Origin: Nitrosomonas communis
GTDB taxonomy: Bacteria; Pseudomonadota; Gammaproteobacteria; Burkholderiales; Nitrosomonadaceae
Direction: 5' to 3'
DNA length: 64,000 nt
Assembly: GCF_001007935.1 (NCBI RefSeq)
Contig: NZ_CP011451.1
Location: forward strand, 1,612,001 to 1,676,000
Part shown: positions 1 through 11,200 of the stretch, in pieces
How positions within the stretch are numbered: the first letter of the stretch is position 1
Layout of the letters: every line of letters starts with the position of its first letter
Translations under genes and position numbers: made by a program
The notes under the pieces: model-generated
Databases searched by the model: none
Told to the model about the DNA's origin: nothing
The model's input: the letters and a program-made list of their open reading frames with translations, nothing else

Positions 1-49
1 TAAACATCATGTTGGCAAATAGATTCAGCATTCGATAATTATTCCACAT
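1..49 (-). CDS. ftsQ: FtsQ, N-terminal fragment (cut by window edge)
   Basis: The minus strand has an ATG at 49 that opens a frame running off the window edge and reading [16 protein letters not shown]. Basic and polar residues leading into a hydrophobic stretch are what the cytoplasmic tail and membrane anchor of a division protein FtsQ should look like. The frame overlaps the ddlB stop by 11 bases, and ftsQ is the usual gene after ddlB in a dcw cluster. Only 16 codons are visible, so the call rests mainly on position. Confidence 0.75.
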   Translation of the reverse strand, partial: MWNNYRMLNLFANMMF

Positions 50-980
50 AGGACAATGCCAAAATTTTTACGACTAACTCTTCAAAAGGAATACCTGCAA
101 CTTTCGCAGCCATCGGAACAAGGCTATGATCAGTCATGCCTGGGGATGTATTCGTTTCAAGAAAGTAAGGCTGATCATTTTTATCCAAGATCAAATCTAC
201 CCTGCTCCATCCTGCGCACCCTAAAATTCTGTGTGCCTGTAAAGCCTGCGCCTGTAACTGGCGACTCAGTTCATCCGGCAGCCCGCTTGGACAAAAATAA
301 CGGGTATCATTTGCAACATACTTTGCATGATAATCGTACAGTTCTCCGGTCACTTCTATACGAACCAGTGGCAACGGTGTCTCACCCAGAATAGCGGCAG
401 TTAATTCCTTACCCTCAATAAATTGCTCTGCCAATACAATCGAATCATGCTGTGCTGCTAACTGATAAGCATTTGAAAAGTCTTTCTTTGACTCAATCTT
501 ACTAAGGCCTATTGTTGAGCCTTCGCGTGCAGGCTTAATGATCAAAGGTAAATCGAGATAAGCTGCCACTTCATCAAAATCACTTTGGGCATCGATGATA
601 AGGTAACGGGGTGTACTAATGCCCACGGCCTGCCAGATTAGTTTAGTACGCCATTTATCCATTGCCAGAGCGCTCGCAAGAACACCACTGCCAGTATAAG
701 GCAACCCCATCAGTTCCAAAGCCCCCTGGACTGAACCATCTTCTCCATAACGGCCATGCAATGCGATGAATGCCCGATTGAACCCTTGTTGCTGTAGCGT
801 CTCCATGGGCTGATGAGCCGGATCAAAAGGATAGGCATCCACCCCTTCACTTAGCAGCGCCTCAAGTACTGCCGCGCCACTTTTAAGTGAAATTTCACGC
901 TCTGCTGAACGCCCACCTAGCAGTACTGCAACTTTTCCGTAGTCAGGCACACGCATTACTCTCATCCCTGGCATCGCCAA
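39..980 (-). CDS. ddlB: D-alanine--D-alanine ligase
   Basis: Cytoplasmic ATP-grasp ligase that joins two D-alanines to make the dipeptide MurF adds to the peptidoglycan precursor. The sequence shows the N-terminal [11 protein letters not shown] motif, the ATP-grasp lysine region [13 protein letters not shown], and the C-terminal metal-binding [15 protein letters not shown]. At about 313 residues it is of family length. The start is uncertain: a TTG at 980 has GGAGG 9 bases upstream, while ATGs at 974, 965 and 956 bring the protein closer to the usual N-terminus. It overlaps the end of murB and runs into ftsQ, so it is translated within the dcw operon. Confidence 0.95.
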   Translation of the reverse strand: MAMPGMRVMRVPDYGKVAVLLGGRSAEREISLKSGAAVLEALLSEGVDAYPFDPAHQPMETLQQQGFNRAFIALHGRYGEDGSVQGALELMGLPYTGSGVLASALAMDKWRTKLIWQAVGISTPRYLIIDAQSDFDEVAAYLDLPLIIKPAREGSTIGLSKIESKKDFSNAYQLAAQHDSIVLAEQFIEGKELTAAILGETPLPLVRIEVTGELYDYHAKYVANDTRYFCPSGLPDELSRQLQAQALQAHRILGCAGWSRVDLILDKNDQPYFLETNTSPGMTDHSLVPMAAKVAGIPFEELVVKILALSYVE

Positions 981-1998
981 TAATCCTAACCTCCTGAATC
1001 AAATCAATTCCTGTTTTTTCCTTCACGGTGTTGCGTATCATGGAAATAATTGCCTCGATATCCGCAGCAGTAGCACCCTCGTCATTGACGATAAAGTTAG
1101 CATGCTTGCTTGAAACGACTGCTCCACCTACACGATAGCCCTTGAGACCCGATGCTTCAATCAGGCGCGCCGCATAGTCGCCAGTCGGGTTACGGAAAAC
1201 CGAACCTGCATTAGGAAAACTCAGTGGTTGACTACTAATACGCGCTGCTAATAATGCTTTGATTTTTTGTCGGGAATCGTCATGATTACCTTGGTGTAAT
1301 TTGAACCACCCGCCGACAAACCATTCTTCATTGTCGATGCTATCGGATGCTTGTTGCAAAGCGATATGCCGGTACCCGACGAGATAATCCTCTGGGTTGC
1401 GTTCATGCAGCTTACCTACTCGATCAACTGTTTTGACCTTCTCTACAATTTCCCAAGTTTCTGCCCCATAACATCCGGCATTCATTGCTAAGGCTCCCCC
1501 TATCGTCCCTGGAATTCCAGCCAGAAATTCGGCACCAGCCAAATGATGTAAAGCTGCAAAACGTGCCAGCTTGGCACAAGGTACTCCCGCCTCAGCGTAA
1601 ATTAAGCCACCTGCTTCATCTTGTTTGATCAGCAGTAAAGCATTGAGCCGAGCATGCAATACCACGACTACACCGCGAAGCCCTCCGTCACGCACCAGCA
1701 AATTGCTCCCTAACCCAATCATATGAACCGGCTCGGTTCTCGGTAAATGGTGTAAAAAAAAGGCAAGATCTTGCAGATCAGCCGGTAAGTAAAAATAATC
1801 TGCCACACCTCCAGCACGCCAGGAAACGTGCTTTCTCATTGGCTCATGCATGCGTAGCTCACCCCGTAGCAAACGGGTATCGATCACTCCAATAAAATCA
1901 TCCTGCTCTGAAATGCTCATAACAGTCACATGCGGCCGAGATACCGCTCGACTAGATTTTGGATGGCGTGATATCAGTGTACTCATAGCTTCATTCAC
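943..1998 (-). CDS. murB: UDP-N-acetylenolpyruvoylglucosamine reductase
   Basis: FAD enzyme that reduces UDP-GlcNAc-enolpyruvate to UDP-MurNAc with NADPH. Visible motifs are the FAD-binding [12 protein letters not shown] and [15 protein letters not shown], the catalytic serine segment [10 protein letters not shown], and [10 protein letters not shown] near the C-terminus. The protein carries about 45 residues before the conserved core (around [10 protein letters not shown]), longer than usual. The longest frame starts at a GTG (1998) overlapping the murC stop by 8 bases; an ATG at 1986 is an alternative start. Its 3' end overlaps the ddlB start region. Confidence 0.95.
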   Translation of the reverse strand: MNEAMSTLISRHPKSSRAVSRPHVTVMSISEQDDFIGVIDTRLLRGELRMHEPMRKHVSWRAGGVADYFYLPADLQDLAFFLHHLPRTEPVHMIGLGSNLLVRDGGLRGVVVVLHARLNALLLIKQDEAGGLIYAEAGVPCAKLARFAALHHLAGAEFLAGIPGTIGGALAMNAGCYGAETWEIVEKVKTVDRVGKLHERNPEDYLVGYRHIALQQASDSIDNEEWFVGGWFKLHQGNHDDSRQKIKALLAARISSQPLSFPNAGSVFRNPTGDYAARLIEASGLKGYRVGGAVVSSKHANFIVNDEGATAADIEAIISMIRNTVKEKTGIDLIQEVRIIGDARDESNACA

Positions 1999-3409
1999 CG
2001 ACGACAGCCAGCTTTTTCACGGCTTGCTTCACGCGAGCAGCTACTTTCCCTATCGAGCCAGCACCCATGATCAATACGATATCCTTATCTAATACAACCT
2101 CATGGATCACTGCAGGAAGTTCCTCTATATATTCGGTATAAATGGGTTCCAATTTCCCTAGTACTCTAATGGCACGAGCTAGTGATTTGCTATCGGCAGC
2201 AACGATCGGCTCCTCTCCCGCTGAATAGACCTCGGTCAGCAGCAATAGATCAGCGCTCGACAATACTCGGATGAAATCTTCAAACACATCTCGCGTACGA
2301 GTATAACGGTGAGGTTGAAAAACCAACACGAGCCGGCGTCCAGGAAATGCACCGCGCGCTGCCGCCATAGTTGCAGCGATTTCCGCTGGATGGTGACCAT
2401 AATCATCTATCAAGGTAAAACTACCTTGTCCGTTCAATTTAATCTCACCATAGCGCTGAAAACGGCGTTCGACCCCCTCAAATGTCGCCATCGCACGAAT
2501 GATGGCCGCATCTGAGACGCCCAGCTCATTACAAACTGCTATAGCGGCAAGCGCATTCTGAACATTATGAATACCTGGCAGATTAAGCGTAACCTTGATT
2601 TTGCGTGCGGCACCATTTACGCCAATATGTGCACAAAAATGCATTCTGCCATGATCGTGGCGAATATCAGTCGCACTAATATGGGCACCTTCGGACAAGC
2701 CATAGGTGGTCACTGGCTTAGTAATGGCTGACATGATTTCGCGCACATTTTTATCATCGATGCATAAAACTGCCATGCCATAAAAGGGTAAGTGCTCGAT
2801 AAATTCGACAAATGTTTGTTTGAGCTTACTGAAATCATGACCATAAGTAACCATATGATCGGCATCAATATTGGTCACTACTGCCAGAATAGGCTTTAAA
2901 TAAAGGAAGGAAGCATCAGACTCATCTGCTTCTACTACGATAAATTCACCACTACCGAGTTTGGCATGACTGCCCGCTGCCTCGAGTTTGCCGCCAATCA
3001 CGAAAGTCGGGTCAAGTCCTGCTTCTGCCAAAATACTTGCAATGAGGCTGGTGGTAGTCGTTTTACCATGGGTACCTGCGACAGCTATGCCTTGTCGCAA
3101 GCGTAATAATTCTGCCAGCATCATGGCACGGGGTACTACCGGAATACGACGTTCACGTGCGGCTGTAACCTCAGGATTGTCCTGTTTTACTGCAGTTGAA
3201 GTTACCACAACGTCAGCAGATGCCACATTCTCTTTCGCATGGCCGATATGAACTATGGCACCTAATTGCCGCAAACGCTCAGTTGTTAGATTCTTGCTTA
3301 GATCAGAGCCGCTTACCCGATAACCCTGGTTAATCATGACTTCAGCGATGCCACTCATCCCTGAACCGCCAATGCCGACAAAATGCACATGCCTAACCTT
3401 ATGTTTCAT
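1991..3409 (-). CDS. murC: UDP-N-acetylmuramate--L-alanine ligase
   Basis: First amino-acid ligase of the Mur pathway, adding L-alanine to UDP-MurNAc with ATP. The N-terminal nucleotide-binding loop [12 protein letters not shown] lies at residues 9-20, the Mur ligase P-loop [10 protein letters not shown] at 111-120, and the central EADESD and C-terminal [10 protein letters not shown] motifs are intact. The 472-residue length is normal. It overlaps murG by 4 bases and murB by 8, which indicates translational coupling. Confidence 0.97.
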   Translation of the reverse strand: MKHKVRHVHFVGIGGSGMSGIAEVMINQGYRVSGSDLSKNLTTERLRQLGAIVHIGHAKENVASADVVVTSTAVKQDNPEVTAARERRIPVVPRAMMLAELLRLRQGIAVAGTHGKTTTTSLIASILAEAGLDPTFVIGGKLEAAGSHAKLGSGEFIVVEADESDASFLYLKPILAVVTNIDADHMVTYGHDFSKLKQTFVEFIEHLPFYGMAVLCIDDKNVREIMSAITKPVTTYGLSEGAHISATDIRHDHGRMHFCAHIGVNGAARKIKVTLNLPGIHNVQNALAAIAVCNELGVSDAAIIRAMATFEGVERRFQRYGEIKLNGQGSFTLIDDYGHHPAEIAATMAAARGAFPGRRLVLVFQPHRYTRTRDVFEDFIRVLSSADLLLLTEVYSAGEEPIVAADSKSLARAIRVLGKLEPIYTEYIEELPAVIHEVVLDKDIVLIMGAGSIGKVAARVKQAVKKLAVVGE

Positions 3410-4494
3410 CTGGCCCGCGCTCCTATTTCCAGACAGACATCTGCGACTATTCTGGTGGCATCCGGTTTCGCCAGACTGCGCGCGAGTGTTGCCATCTCCA
3501 GCAATCTTTCACGTGTAAATCCCTGGATCAAATCTGCCAGAACCTCTGGAGTCAATTGGTCTTGCGGCAATAACAGGGCGGCATTATGTTGGCTTAAGAA
3601 CTGAGCATTAGCCGTTTGATGATCATCCACTGCAAAAGGGTAGGGAACAAGAATACTAGCCACACCCACCACCGCCAGCTCTGATATCGTCAGCGCACCA
3701 GCACGGCAGATGACTAGATCGCATTCCGCATAACTCGCAGCCATATCTTCGATAAACGATACCAGGTCGCCCTCTACCCCACATTCGGAATAATTTTTTT
3801 GCAATTCATTCAAATTATTTTTTCCTGCCTGGTGGGTGATCCAAGGGCGCTCATTTGCTGGAATCAGCTTTAATGCCTGGGGTATGGTGGTATTCAGTAT
3901 GCGTGCCCCCAAACTGCCCCCGATCACTAATACCTTAAGCCTCCCACTCCGCTTAGCAAAACGTTGCTCAGGTACTGGCAAGCGCAAAATGTCATATCGC
4001 ACTGGATTTCCAGTCACCTGTACTTTGTTGGTCGTCCCTTCTATGGCCGCAGGAAATCCCAGTAAAATTTTGTCAGCGATTTTTGCAAGAACCCGGTTCG
4101 TAAGGCCAGGAATTGCATTTTGCTCATGAATTAAGAGAGGTTTATTTAGTAATGAGGCCATGATACCGCCTGGAAAAGCGGGATAGCCGCCCATTCCCAA
4201 TACCACATCGGGTTGAGTGCGGATAATTATTCTGGCGCTCTGCCAGAAAGCCAGCAGCAAGCGCCATGGCAACCATAACCAATCCAACGCTTTTTTCCCC
4301 CTCAAACCGGAGAATTCAATAAGCTCAGTGTGATAGCCATGCTTGGGTACTAATACCGCTTCCATCCCATTATATGTACCCAACCAGACGATATTCCAAT
4401 CTAATGTTTTCATATGATCAGCCACTGCCAATCCAGGAAAAACATGACCGCCTGTTCCACCAGCCATAATCATGATTGTTCGTGCCACCTTCAC
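3406..4494 (-). CDS. murG: UDP-N-acetylglucosamine:lipid I transferase
   Basis: GT28 glycosyltransferase that acts at the inner face of the cytoplasmic membrane and adds GlcNAc to lipid I to give lipid II. The N-terminal [10 protein letters not shown] loop is at residues 12-21, and the donor-binding C-terminal domain has [11 protein letters not shown] and the [10 protein letters not shown] segment. The 362-residue length is typical. The stop overlaps the murC start by 4 bases (ATGA), and a 25-base gap separates it from ftsW upstream. Confidence 0.97.
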   Translation of the reverse strand: MKVARTIMIMAGGTGGHVFPGLAVADHMKTLDWNIVWLGTYNGMEAVLVPKHGYHTELIEFSGLRGKKALDWLWLPWRLLLAFWQSARIIIRTQPDVVLGMGGYPAFPGGIMASLLNKPLLIHEQNAIPGLTNRVLAKIADKILLGFPAAIEGTTNKVQVTGNPVRYDILRLPVPEQRFAKRSGRLKVLVIGGSLGARILNTTIPQALKLIPANERPWITHQAGKNNLNELQKNYSECGVEGDLVSFIEDMAASYAECDLVICRAGALTISELAVVGVASILVPYPFAVDDHQTANAQFLSQHNAALLLPQDQLTPEVLADLIQGFTRERLLEMATLARSLAKPDATRIVADVCLEIGARAR

Positions 4495-4519
4495 ATCACT
4501 AGAATAGTTATCAAAGTCA

Positions 4520-5680
4520 TCACACGTTTAACCCTTTTATTTTCTGTCTATTTTCCCAATCTATCCGCAATAAGACAGCAAGTGCAATACAGGTAACAAC
4601 GATACTACTTCCACCAAAACTCATAAGTGGTAGTGTCAATCCTTTGGTCGGCAACACACCCATATTTACCCCCATATTGATAAAAGCCTGGAACCCCAGC
4701 CAAACCCCGATTCCTTGTGCTACCAAGGCTGAGAAATAGTTTTCCAGGAGGGCTGCGGTACGGCCGATACTAAATGCGCGCACAAGTATACAAGTAAACA
4801 TCGCCATCACTGTTGCCACACCTACAAACCCCAATTCTTCAGCAAGCACAGCAAACATAAAATCAGTATGTGCTTCCGGCAAGTAAAACAGTTTTTCTAC
4901 ACTTCCACCCAACCCCACTCCAAACCATTCACCTCGCCCAAATGCAATTAATGCATGGCTTAATTGATAACCCTTGCCATAAGGATCAGCCCATGGATCC
5001 AGAAAGCCATCAATACGGCTACTACGATAACTTACTGATATAATTAATAAACTTAAACAAGCAACGAGCAACCCCGTCACGCCAATAAATAGCTTAAGAC
5101 TCATCCCCCCCATGAACATAATGGCAACCGCAATGCCAGTCACAACGACAAATGCGCCGTAATCAGGTTCGCGCAGTAACAAAAAACCTACTGCGGATAT
5201 CAAAGCTACGATAGGTAAAACCCCCTTACGCCAGTTATCGAGGTAAGCTAATTTACGAACGACATAATCCGAAGCGTAGATCACCATTAAGAGCTTCATC
5301 AGCTCAGATGGTTGAAAATTGACTATTCCCAGAGAAATCCAGCGCTGACTGCCATTAATTTCACGACCAATTCCTGGAATCAATACCAGAATTAATAATA
5401 TGGTTCCGACCAAAAATAGATAGGGACAATATTCCCGCCATGTGCGCATAGGAAATTGGAAAGCAAAAAATCCAATTACTAGACCTACGAACAAATAAAT
5501 ACTATGGCGTATCAAATAATAGTATGAGCCACTTTCACCATATTCCGACTCGGCGATTGCAATGGATGCAGAATAAACCATGACCAACCCAAGGCTTAAC
5601 AATACGAGTGCAGACCAAATCAGATAGAAGTCAAAATCGGTTGTTATTTCTTGGCGATTAATAGTGGGCTGGTTAATCAT
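4520..5680 (-). CDS. ftsW: FtsW, lipid II polymerase of the divisome
   Basis: SEDS-family membrane protein that polymerises lipid II at the septum with its partner FtsI, which is encoded in the same cluster. The sequence is a chain of about ten hydrophobic segments with the SEDS signatures GLVMVYSAS near the N-terminus, FQPSELMKL, and [19 protein letters not shown] near the C-terminus. The 386-residue length is normal. It sits directly downstream of murD with a 3-base gap. Confidence 0.96.
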   Translation of the reverse strand: MINQPTINRQEITTDFDFYLIWSALVLLSLGLVMVYSASIAIAESEYGESGSYYYLIRHSIYLFVGLVIGFFAFQFPMRTWREYCPYLFLVGTILLILVLIPGIGREINGSQRWISLGIVNFQPSELMKLLMVIYASDYVVRKLAYLDNWRKGVLPIVALISAVGFLLLREPDYGAFVVVTGIAVAIMFMGGMSLKLFIGVTGLLVACLSLLIISVSYRSSRIDGFLDPWADPYGKGYQLSHALIAFGRGEWFGVGLGGSVEKLFYLPEAHTDFMFAVLAEELGFVGVATVMAMFTCILVRAFSIGRTAALLENYFSALVAQGIGVWLGFQAFINMGVNMGVLPTKGLTLPLMSFGGSSIVVTCIALAVLLRIDWENRQKIKGLNV

Positions 5681-5683
5681 GGA

Positions 5684-7093
5684 TCAATGGCTCTCTTGAT
5701 CAGAAAAAATAAACTTCTTTTCAATTTCTTTGACAGCAGCAATAAAAACTTCTGCCCGATGGATGTAATTTCTAAACATATCCAGACTGGCACAAGCTGG
5801 GGACAACATCACCACATCACCGGGCTGTGCCAATAAAAAACTTATCCGTACAGCCTCGTCCATCGTTGCTGCATAGTGAATTGAAAGCTGGCCATCACTG
5901 ATCACTTCAGCGATCTTCTTGGCATCACGACCAAGCAATACCACTGCACGTGTACAGTTAGCTACAGCTTGCTTTAAAGGAAAAAAGTCTTGTCCCTTCC
6001 CATCTCCCCCTGCAATTAACACCACGTTTTTTTGCATTCCACTCAACGCTGCAATAGCGGATCCTACATTAGTGCTTTTGGAGTCATCATAAAAAGTAAC
6101 ATTATTGATCACCGCTATTTTTTGCATACGATGAGGCAATCCCTGAAACGCACGCAAAGTTTTCAACAAGGGCTCATAGGGCAATGTGACGGCACGACAT
6201 AACGCTATCGCTGCCAGCGCATTGGCAATATTATGCCTGCCTGGAATCATCATCTCGCTCGCTTTTATTAGGTACATTCCTCCTTGAACCAGCCAAAGAT
6301 CTGCACCACTTTGCAATAAACCAAAATCCATATTTGAGATGGGTTCATCCAGGCCAAAAGTCATTTGTTTTCTGTCAGGCAATGCCATAGCGCGCACCAT
6401 TGCATCATCCCGATTTAGAATTTGGACACTTTTATTATCTCCGATAAAGATTCTTGCTTTGGCTACTGCATAGTCATGCATGCCAGCATAGCGATCGAAG
6501 TGATCTTCACTTAAATTAAGTACCGCTGCTGCATCAGCAGCAAGATTATGTGTTGTTTCCAGTTGAAAACTGGAAAGCTCCAGTACCCAATATTGCGGCA
6601 ATTTACCCAAGTCCATGCGGCGCATGAGTGATTCCAATACTGCCGGACCAATGTTGCCTGCCACTTCAACATCCCATCCTGCATTTCTGACCATCTCACC
6701 TACCATCGTTGTGACAGTTGTCTTTCCATTCGAACCGGTAATGGCCAGAATTTTGGGCCTTGGTTGCTCAAGCTTTTCTAGTGCCCGGGCAAATAATTCA
6801 ATATCTCCTACAACGGGGATGTCGCGCTTCACAGCTTGTTGTACGAGCGGCTCAGCTAATGGCACACCCGGGCTGATCGCAATGAGATCAACATCATCAA
6901 ATACTTCTGCTCTGAACGGCCCACTGTATATTTTTCCAGCAGGAAGCAAATGTTCCAGCACTGCATGATTGGGAGGGGAAGTACGATTATCAGCAACACG
7001 CACCTCTGCACCTTGGCGTGCCAACCATTTCACCATCGATAGACCCGTTTCACCCATTCCCAAAACCAGCACTTTTTTATTATGCAGATTCAT
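5684..7093 (-). CDS. murD: UDP-N-acetylmuramoylalanine--D-glutamate ligase
   Basis: Adds D-glutamate to UDP-MurNAc-L-Ala. From the ATG at 7093 the protein begins with the Rossmann-like loop [12 protein letters not shown], followed by the ATP loop [13 protein letters not shown] at about residues 117-129 and the C-terminal DDSKSTN and SPACASLD motifs. A longer frame up to 7177 exists, but it would run 28 codons back into mraY. The ATG at 7093 overlaps the mraY stop as ATGA, which is the arrangement used elsewhere in this cluster, so it is preferred. Confidence 0.96.
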   Translation of the reverse strand: MNLHNKKVLVLGMGETGLSMVKWLARQGAEVRVADNRTSPPNHAVLEHLLPAGKIYSGPFRAEVFDDVDLIAISPGVPLAEPLVQQAVKRDIPVVGDIELFARALEKLEQPRPKILAITGSNGKTTVTTMVGEMVRNAGWDVEVAGNIGPAVLESLMRRMDLGKLPQYWVLELSSFQLETTHNLAADAAAVLNLSEDHFDRYAGMHDYAVAKARIFIGDNKSVQILNRDDAMVRAMALPDRKQMTFGLDEPISNMDFGLLQSGADLWLVQGGMYLIKASEMMIPGRHNIANALAAIALCRAVTLPYEPLLKTLRAFQGLPHRMQKIAVINNVTFYDDSKSTNVGSAIAALSGMQKNVVLIAGGDGKGQDFFPLKQAVANCTRAVVLLGRDAKKIAEVISDGQLSIHYAATMDEAVRISFLLAQPGDVVMLSPACASLDMFRNYIHRAEVFIAAVKEIEKKFIFSDQESH

Positions 7094-8175
7094 CGTAACT
7101 TTAATGTTGATAATCCCACTAACACTAGAATGATTGTCAGAATCCAGAATCTGACAACCACCTGATTTTCTTTCCATCCTTTCAATTCAAAATGATGATG
7201 AAGGGGCGCCATACGGAAGATACGCTTACCAAACAGCTTAAAGGATGTGACTTGTAACATCACAGACAAAGCTTCCATCACAAATACTCCGCCCATAATG
7301 ACCAACACGATCTCCTGGCGGACAATCACGGTGATCACTCCTAATGCTGCACCCAGTGAAAGCGCACCTACATCGCCCATAAATACTTCTGCCGGATAAG
7401 TGTTAAACCATAGAAATGCCAAACCAGCACCCGCAAGCGCACCACAAAAAACCGCCAGTTCACCTGCATTAGGGATATAAGGAATACCCAGATATTTTGC
7501 GAAAACAACATGACCGGCTACATAAGCAAAAATCGCCAGCGCACCGCTAATCATAACTGTCGGCATAATGGCAAGACCATCTAATCCATCTGTCAAATTT
7601 ACTGCATTACTTGTTCCCACGATAACGAGATAAGTCAACAACACAAAACCAGAGATACCCAATGGAATCACCACCTCTTTAAAGAATGGCACAATCATAT
7701 TAATCTGTTCAGGAAGCTCAGCTATCGAGACGAGATACCATGCCACACAACACGCGATGACTGATTGCCAGAAAAACTTCACTGATGCAGACAGGCCTCT
7801 GGAATTACGATGGACTACTTTGCGATAATCATCTATCCAGCCAATGACGCCAAATCCCAAAGTTGTCAATAAAACGATCCAAATGTATTGATTAGTCAGA
7901 TCCGCCCATAATAGCGTTGTAATAATAATCGAGACGAGTATCAGTGCTCCCCCCATTGTTGGCGTGCCCGCCTTAACAAGATGAGTTTGCGGACCATCAT
8001 TGCGTACGGATTGGCCAATTTTATACGCCATCAACTTGCGGATCATGGTCGGGCCGACAATAAATGAAATCACCAGGGCGGTAAGTGCAGCCAACATCGT
8101 GCGTAAAGTAATATAACTAAACACATTAAATGCACGGATGTCCTGGGAAATCCATTGAGAGATGACTAATAGCAT
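7090..8175 (-). CDS. mraY: Phospho-MurNAc-pentapeptide translocase
   Basis: Integral membrane enzyme that transfers phospho-MurNAc-pentapeptide to undecaprenyl phosphate, forming lipid I. About ten hydrophobic segments are visible. The family motifs are [19 protein letters not shown] near the N-terminus, the catalytic [10 protein letters not shown], and the C-terminal [13 protein letters not shown]. The 361-residue length is standard. It is followed by murD with a 4-base overlap, and separated from murF upstream by 83 bases with no evident promoter. Confidence 0.97.
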   Translation of the reverse strand: MLLVISQWISQDIRAFNVFSYITLRTMLAALTALVISFIVGPTMIRKLMAYKIGQSVRNDGPQTHLVKAGTPTMGGALILVSIIITTLLWADLTNQYIWIVLLTTLGFGVIGWIDDYRKVVHRNSRGLSASVKFFWQSVIACCVAWYLVSIAELPEQINMIVPFFKEVVIPLGISGFVLLTYLVIVGTSNAVNLTDGLDGLAIMPTVMISGALAIFAYVAGHVVFAKYLGIPYIPNAGELAVFCGALAGAGLAFLWFNTYPAEVFMGDVGALSLGAALGVITVIVRQEIVLVIMGGVFVMEALSVMLQVTSFKLFGKRIFRMAPLHHHFELKGWKENQVVVRFWILTIILVLVGLSTLKLR

Positions 8176-8258
8176 TTTTATCCTTAGAACACTACAAGTT
8201 GCTGATATTGCATTAAATAGTTATTGTCATTCATTTTTTATCCGGGAACGAGACAACA

Positions 8259-9641
8259 TCAAGCCTCTAACCGTCTTATCACGCGTTCCATCTGCATAAA
8301 ACGCGAGCCCTTTACCAGCATATTAACGTTGATGTCCAATAATTTCTCCGCTTCTACAAGCAAGGCCTCCATAGTTGGAAAGTGGCGAGCACCCCTACCA
8401 AATCCAACCGCAGCATGCTTGCTTAAACTGCCCAAAGTAAGCAACTGGTCTATCCCGAAATGATTCGCTTCCACACCAATCTGGTGATGAAAATCTGCTG
8501 CATTCGGACCTAGTTCTCCCATATCGCCAAGCACCAGCACTTTTTTTCCAGGTTCATTAGCGAGCACAGCGAGTGCCGCTTTCATTGACTCCGGATTAGC
8601 GTTATAGGTATCATCAATCAAGGTTGCTTGATGTAAGCCAAGTTTTTTTTGCAGGCGCCCTTGTACGCCACAAAATGCCTGCAATCCTGATACAATCGTA
8701 TGTTTATCAATGCCAACAGCAACCGCCGTTGCTGCAGCTGCCAAGGCATTATAGATATTATGCTGGCCTGGCACTTGTAACCGTATCTCCTCGCTTCCTT
8801 CAGGAAGTTTAAGCATCCATCTATTTCCGGAAGAATCAGATTGGTAACAAGCTGTTACTTGTGCAGGGCTATTCAAACTGAAATCAATGATATGTCTACT
8901 TTTTACCAGGCTGCGCCATAATGAAGCGTGATCATCATCGGCATTGATGATGCCCACACCCTTATCACTCAAACCCTCAAAAATTTCACCTTTGGCCCGC
9001 GCAATAGCTTCTACCGAACCAAGTCCTTCAATATGAGCTGCACCGGCGTTTGTAATGACGGCTACAGTTGGATGAGTCAAACGGGTTAGATAAGCGATCT
9101 CCCCAGCGTGATTCATACCCATCTCGATTACGGCATAAGCATGCTGCTCGCGCAGCCTTAACAACATTTGTGGTACACCAATATCATTATTAAGATTACC
9201 GAAAGTTGCCAGTACTCTGTCTGAAGCTAAATCGTTTCCTTCGACATTCGCCATCACTGCTTTACGGAAAATGGAGGCAATCATTTCCTTGACCGTTGTC
9301 TTACCATTGCTTCCAGTAACTGCCACAAGTGGTAATGAAAAGCGTGTACGCCAATAAGCTGATAATTGCCCTAGACCTAATCGCGTGTCAGCAACTTCTA
9401 GCCAACCAAATTCCGGTAGAGATTGTCCAATATCCATCCTTCTCTCTACTAAGGCAGCAACGGCTCCTTGATCTCTTGCACTGGCAATAAATTGATGGCC
9501 ATCGAATTGTTTGCCGGATAACGCGACAAATAGCTCGCCATGCTTGATAGTTCGACTATCTGTGCTTACACCTGTAAATAAAACATTCTTACCCCCCCAC
9601 TTTGCGGATAGGGCATGCGCAGCTTCTTGTATCGACATCAT
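8259..9641 (-). CDS. murF: UDP-MurNAc-tripeptide--D-alanyl-D-alanine ligase
   Basis: Attaches D-Ala-D-Ala to the UDP-MurNAc tripeptide, completing the pentapeptide. The N-terminal STDSR substrate motif is at residues 26-30, the Mur ligase P-loop [13 protein letters not shown] at 108-120, and the C-terminal region keeps DDTYNANPES. Two ATGs (9641, 9638) compete; either overlaps the murE stop. The 460-residue length is normal. Confidence 0.96.
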   Translation of the reverse strand: MMSIQEAAHALSAKWGGKNVLFTGVSTDSRTIKHGELFVALSGKQFDGHQFIASARDQGAVAALVERRMDIGQSLPEFGWLEVADTRLGLGQLSAYWRTRFSLPLVAVTGSNGKTTVKEMIASIFRKAVMANVEGNDLASDRVLATFGNLNNDIGVPQMLLRLREQHAYAVIEMGMNHAGEIAYLTRLTHPTVAVITNAGAAHIEGLGSVEAIARAKGEIFEGLSDKGVGIINADDDHASLWRSLVKSRHIIDFSLNSPAQVTACYQSDSSGNRWMLKLPEGSEEIRLQVPGQHNIYNALAAAATAVAVGIDKHTIVSGLQAFCGVQGRLQKKLGLHQATLIDDTYNANPESMKAALAVLANEPGKKVLVLGDMGELGPNAADFHHQIGVEANHFGIDQLLTLGSLSKHAAVGFGRGARHFPTMEALLVEAEKLLDINVNMLVKGSRFMQMERVIRRLEA

Positions 9642-11200
9642 CTCTGCGCCTGCACTTTCAGGTTAGCCAGATCATCTAGTACTTGCTGCGCAATTTCACG
9701 GTCATCAAATGGATTTTTTTGTCCATTAATTTCCTGATACGCTTCAGATCCTTTACCAGCGATCAGCACCACATCGCCTTTTCGCGCATTATGGATAGCC
9801 TGATAAATCGCTGATGTACGATCTTCTTCAATTGAGTAATTGTGACGCGAGATACCCGTTACTATCTGGTCTATGATGGCACGGGGATCTTCGCTACGGG
9901 GATTATCACTAGTAATGATGACTTCGTCGGCAAGTTTTGTAGTTATTTCACCGGCTAAAGGACGTTTTCCTCGATCCCGATCACCCCCGCAGCCAAATAC
10001 ACAGATCAATCTCGGCTTTCTTAAGCTAAATTTATTTCTTGCTTGACTGTTATAAACCGTTTCTCTCAATCCCCTCAACACCTTCTCCAAAGCGTCCGGA
10101 GTATGAGCATAATCAATGATAACCACAGGTTGCTCGCCGCCGCCAAATTTCTCCATTCTTCCTGCAATCGGTTTAACCTGTGATAATGCATGAGATGCCT
10201 TATGGAAATCGACCCCATTCGCAAGCATAGTAGCCAAGACCGCCAGCAAATTCGAGGCATTAAATCTGCTCGTGACATTAGCTTTCAAACTTTCCCGCTG
10301 TCCTTCAAATTCAACATCAAACTCCAGCCCATCGATATTTGCTTTAAGGTTACTTCCTCGCAATATCCTCAAGTTTTGCGAGTATCTCCCCATATTGTCT
10401 GGTTGATAGAATCCATATCCAATTACTTGCATATTTTTGTGTACAAGCTGGTGAGACAACTCCATGCCCAACACATCATCTAGATTTAAAACCGCGCACT
10501 TAAGTGTGGGCCAGAAAAATAATTTTGCTTTAGCGGCAGCATAGGCATCCATATCGCCATGATAGTCAAGATGATCACGCGATAAATTAGTCAACACTGC
10601 CACGGCAAATTCAGCGCCATTAACTCGCCCCTGTACCAGACCGTGAGATGAAACTTCCATTACCACACCTCCTGCCCCATTTTGCAAAATCTTTGCAAAT
10701 TCTGCCTGAAGTGATACCGCATCCGGTGTGGTATTGACCGACTCATTTAGTGAATCTAAGAATCCATTCCCTAACGTACCAATAACCGCGATTTTTTCCC
10801 CCAAGGTTGTCATTGCCTGAGCATACCAATGACTACATGAAGTTTTACCATTAGTGCCCGTAATGCCTACAAGCCCTAATTCACGCGAGGGATATCCATA
10901 AACATGACTGGCAATCACACCAGCCTTGGCTTGCAATCCTGATACAGCACAATTCGGTATTTTCCAAAGGGGGTTCCATGTAAATTGATTCTTCTCCCAA
11001 ATCACAGCATTGGCACCTACTGCAATAGCCTGAGGAATATCTTTGCGTGCATCATATCTTTCACCGGCATAAGCTAGAAAGGTATCGCCTGGCATCAACT
11101 TACGGCTATCTGCAGTCAAGCGCGTCACTGGTACTCCCAGTTGACTGAAAAGTCTGATGGCAAAATTTGCATCCGTTTTCCGTATGGCTCCTGGTGTCAT
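9638..11200 (-). CDS. murE: UDP-MurNAc-tripeptide synthetase (meso-DAP adding)
   Basis: Adds the third stem-peptide residue. The STRD-type motif appears as TADSRK at residues 29-34 and the P-loop GITGTNGKTS at 112-121. The C-terminal DNPRSEDP motif is the one that binds meso-diaminopimelate, so a DAP-type wall is expected. The 520-residue length is at the upper end of the family. It overlaps ftsI and murF by 4 bases each. Confidence 0.97.
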   Translation of the reverse strand: MTPGAIRKTDANFAIRLFSQLGVPVTRLTADSRKLMPGDTFLAYAGERYDARKDIPQAIAVGANAVIWEKNQFTWNPLWKIPNCAVSGLQAKAGVIASHVYGYPSRELGLVGITGTNGKTSCSHWYAQAMTTLGEKIAVIGTLGNGFLDSLNESVNTTPDAVSLQAEFAKILQNGAGGVVMEVSSHGLVQGRVNGAEFAVAVLTNLSRDHLDYHGDMDAYAAAKAKLFFWPTLKCAVLNLDDVLGMELSHQLVHKNMQVIGYGFYQPDNMGRYSQNLRILRGSNLKANIDGLEFDVEFEGQRESLKANVTSRFNASNLLAVLATMLANGVDFHKASHALSQVKPIAGRMEKFGGGEQPVVIIDYAHTPDALEKVLRGLRETVYNSQARNKFSLRKPRLICVFGCGGDRDRGKRPLAGEITTKLADEVIITSDNPRSEDPRAIIDQIVTGISRHNYSIEEDRTSAIYQAIHNARKGDVVLIAGKGSEAYQEINGQKNPFDDREIAQQVLDDLANLKVQAQR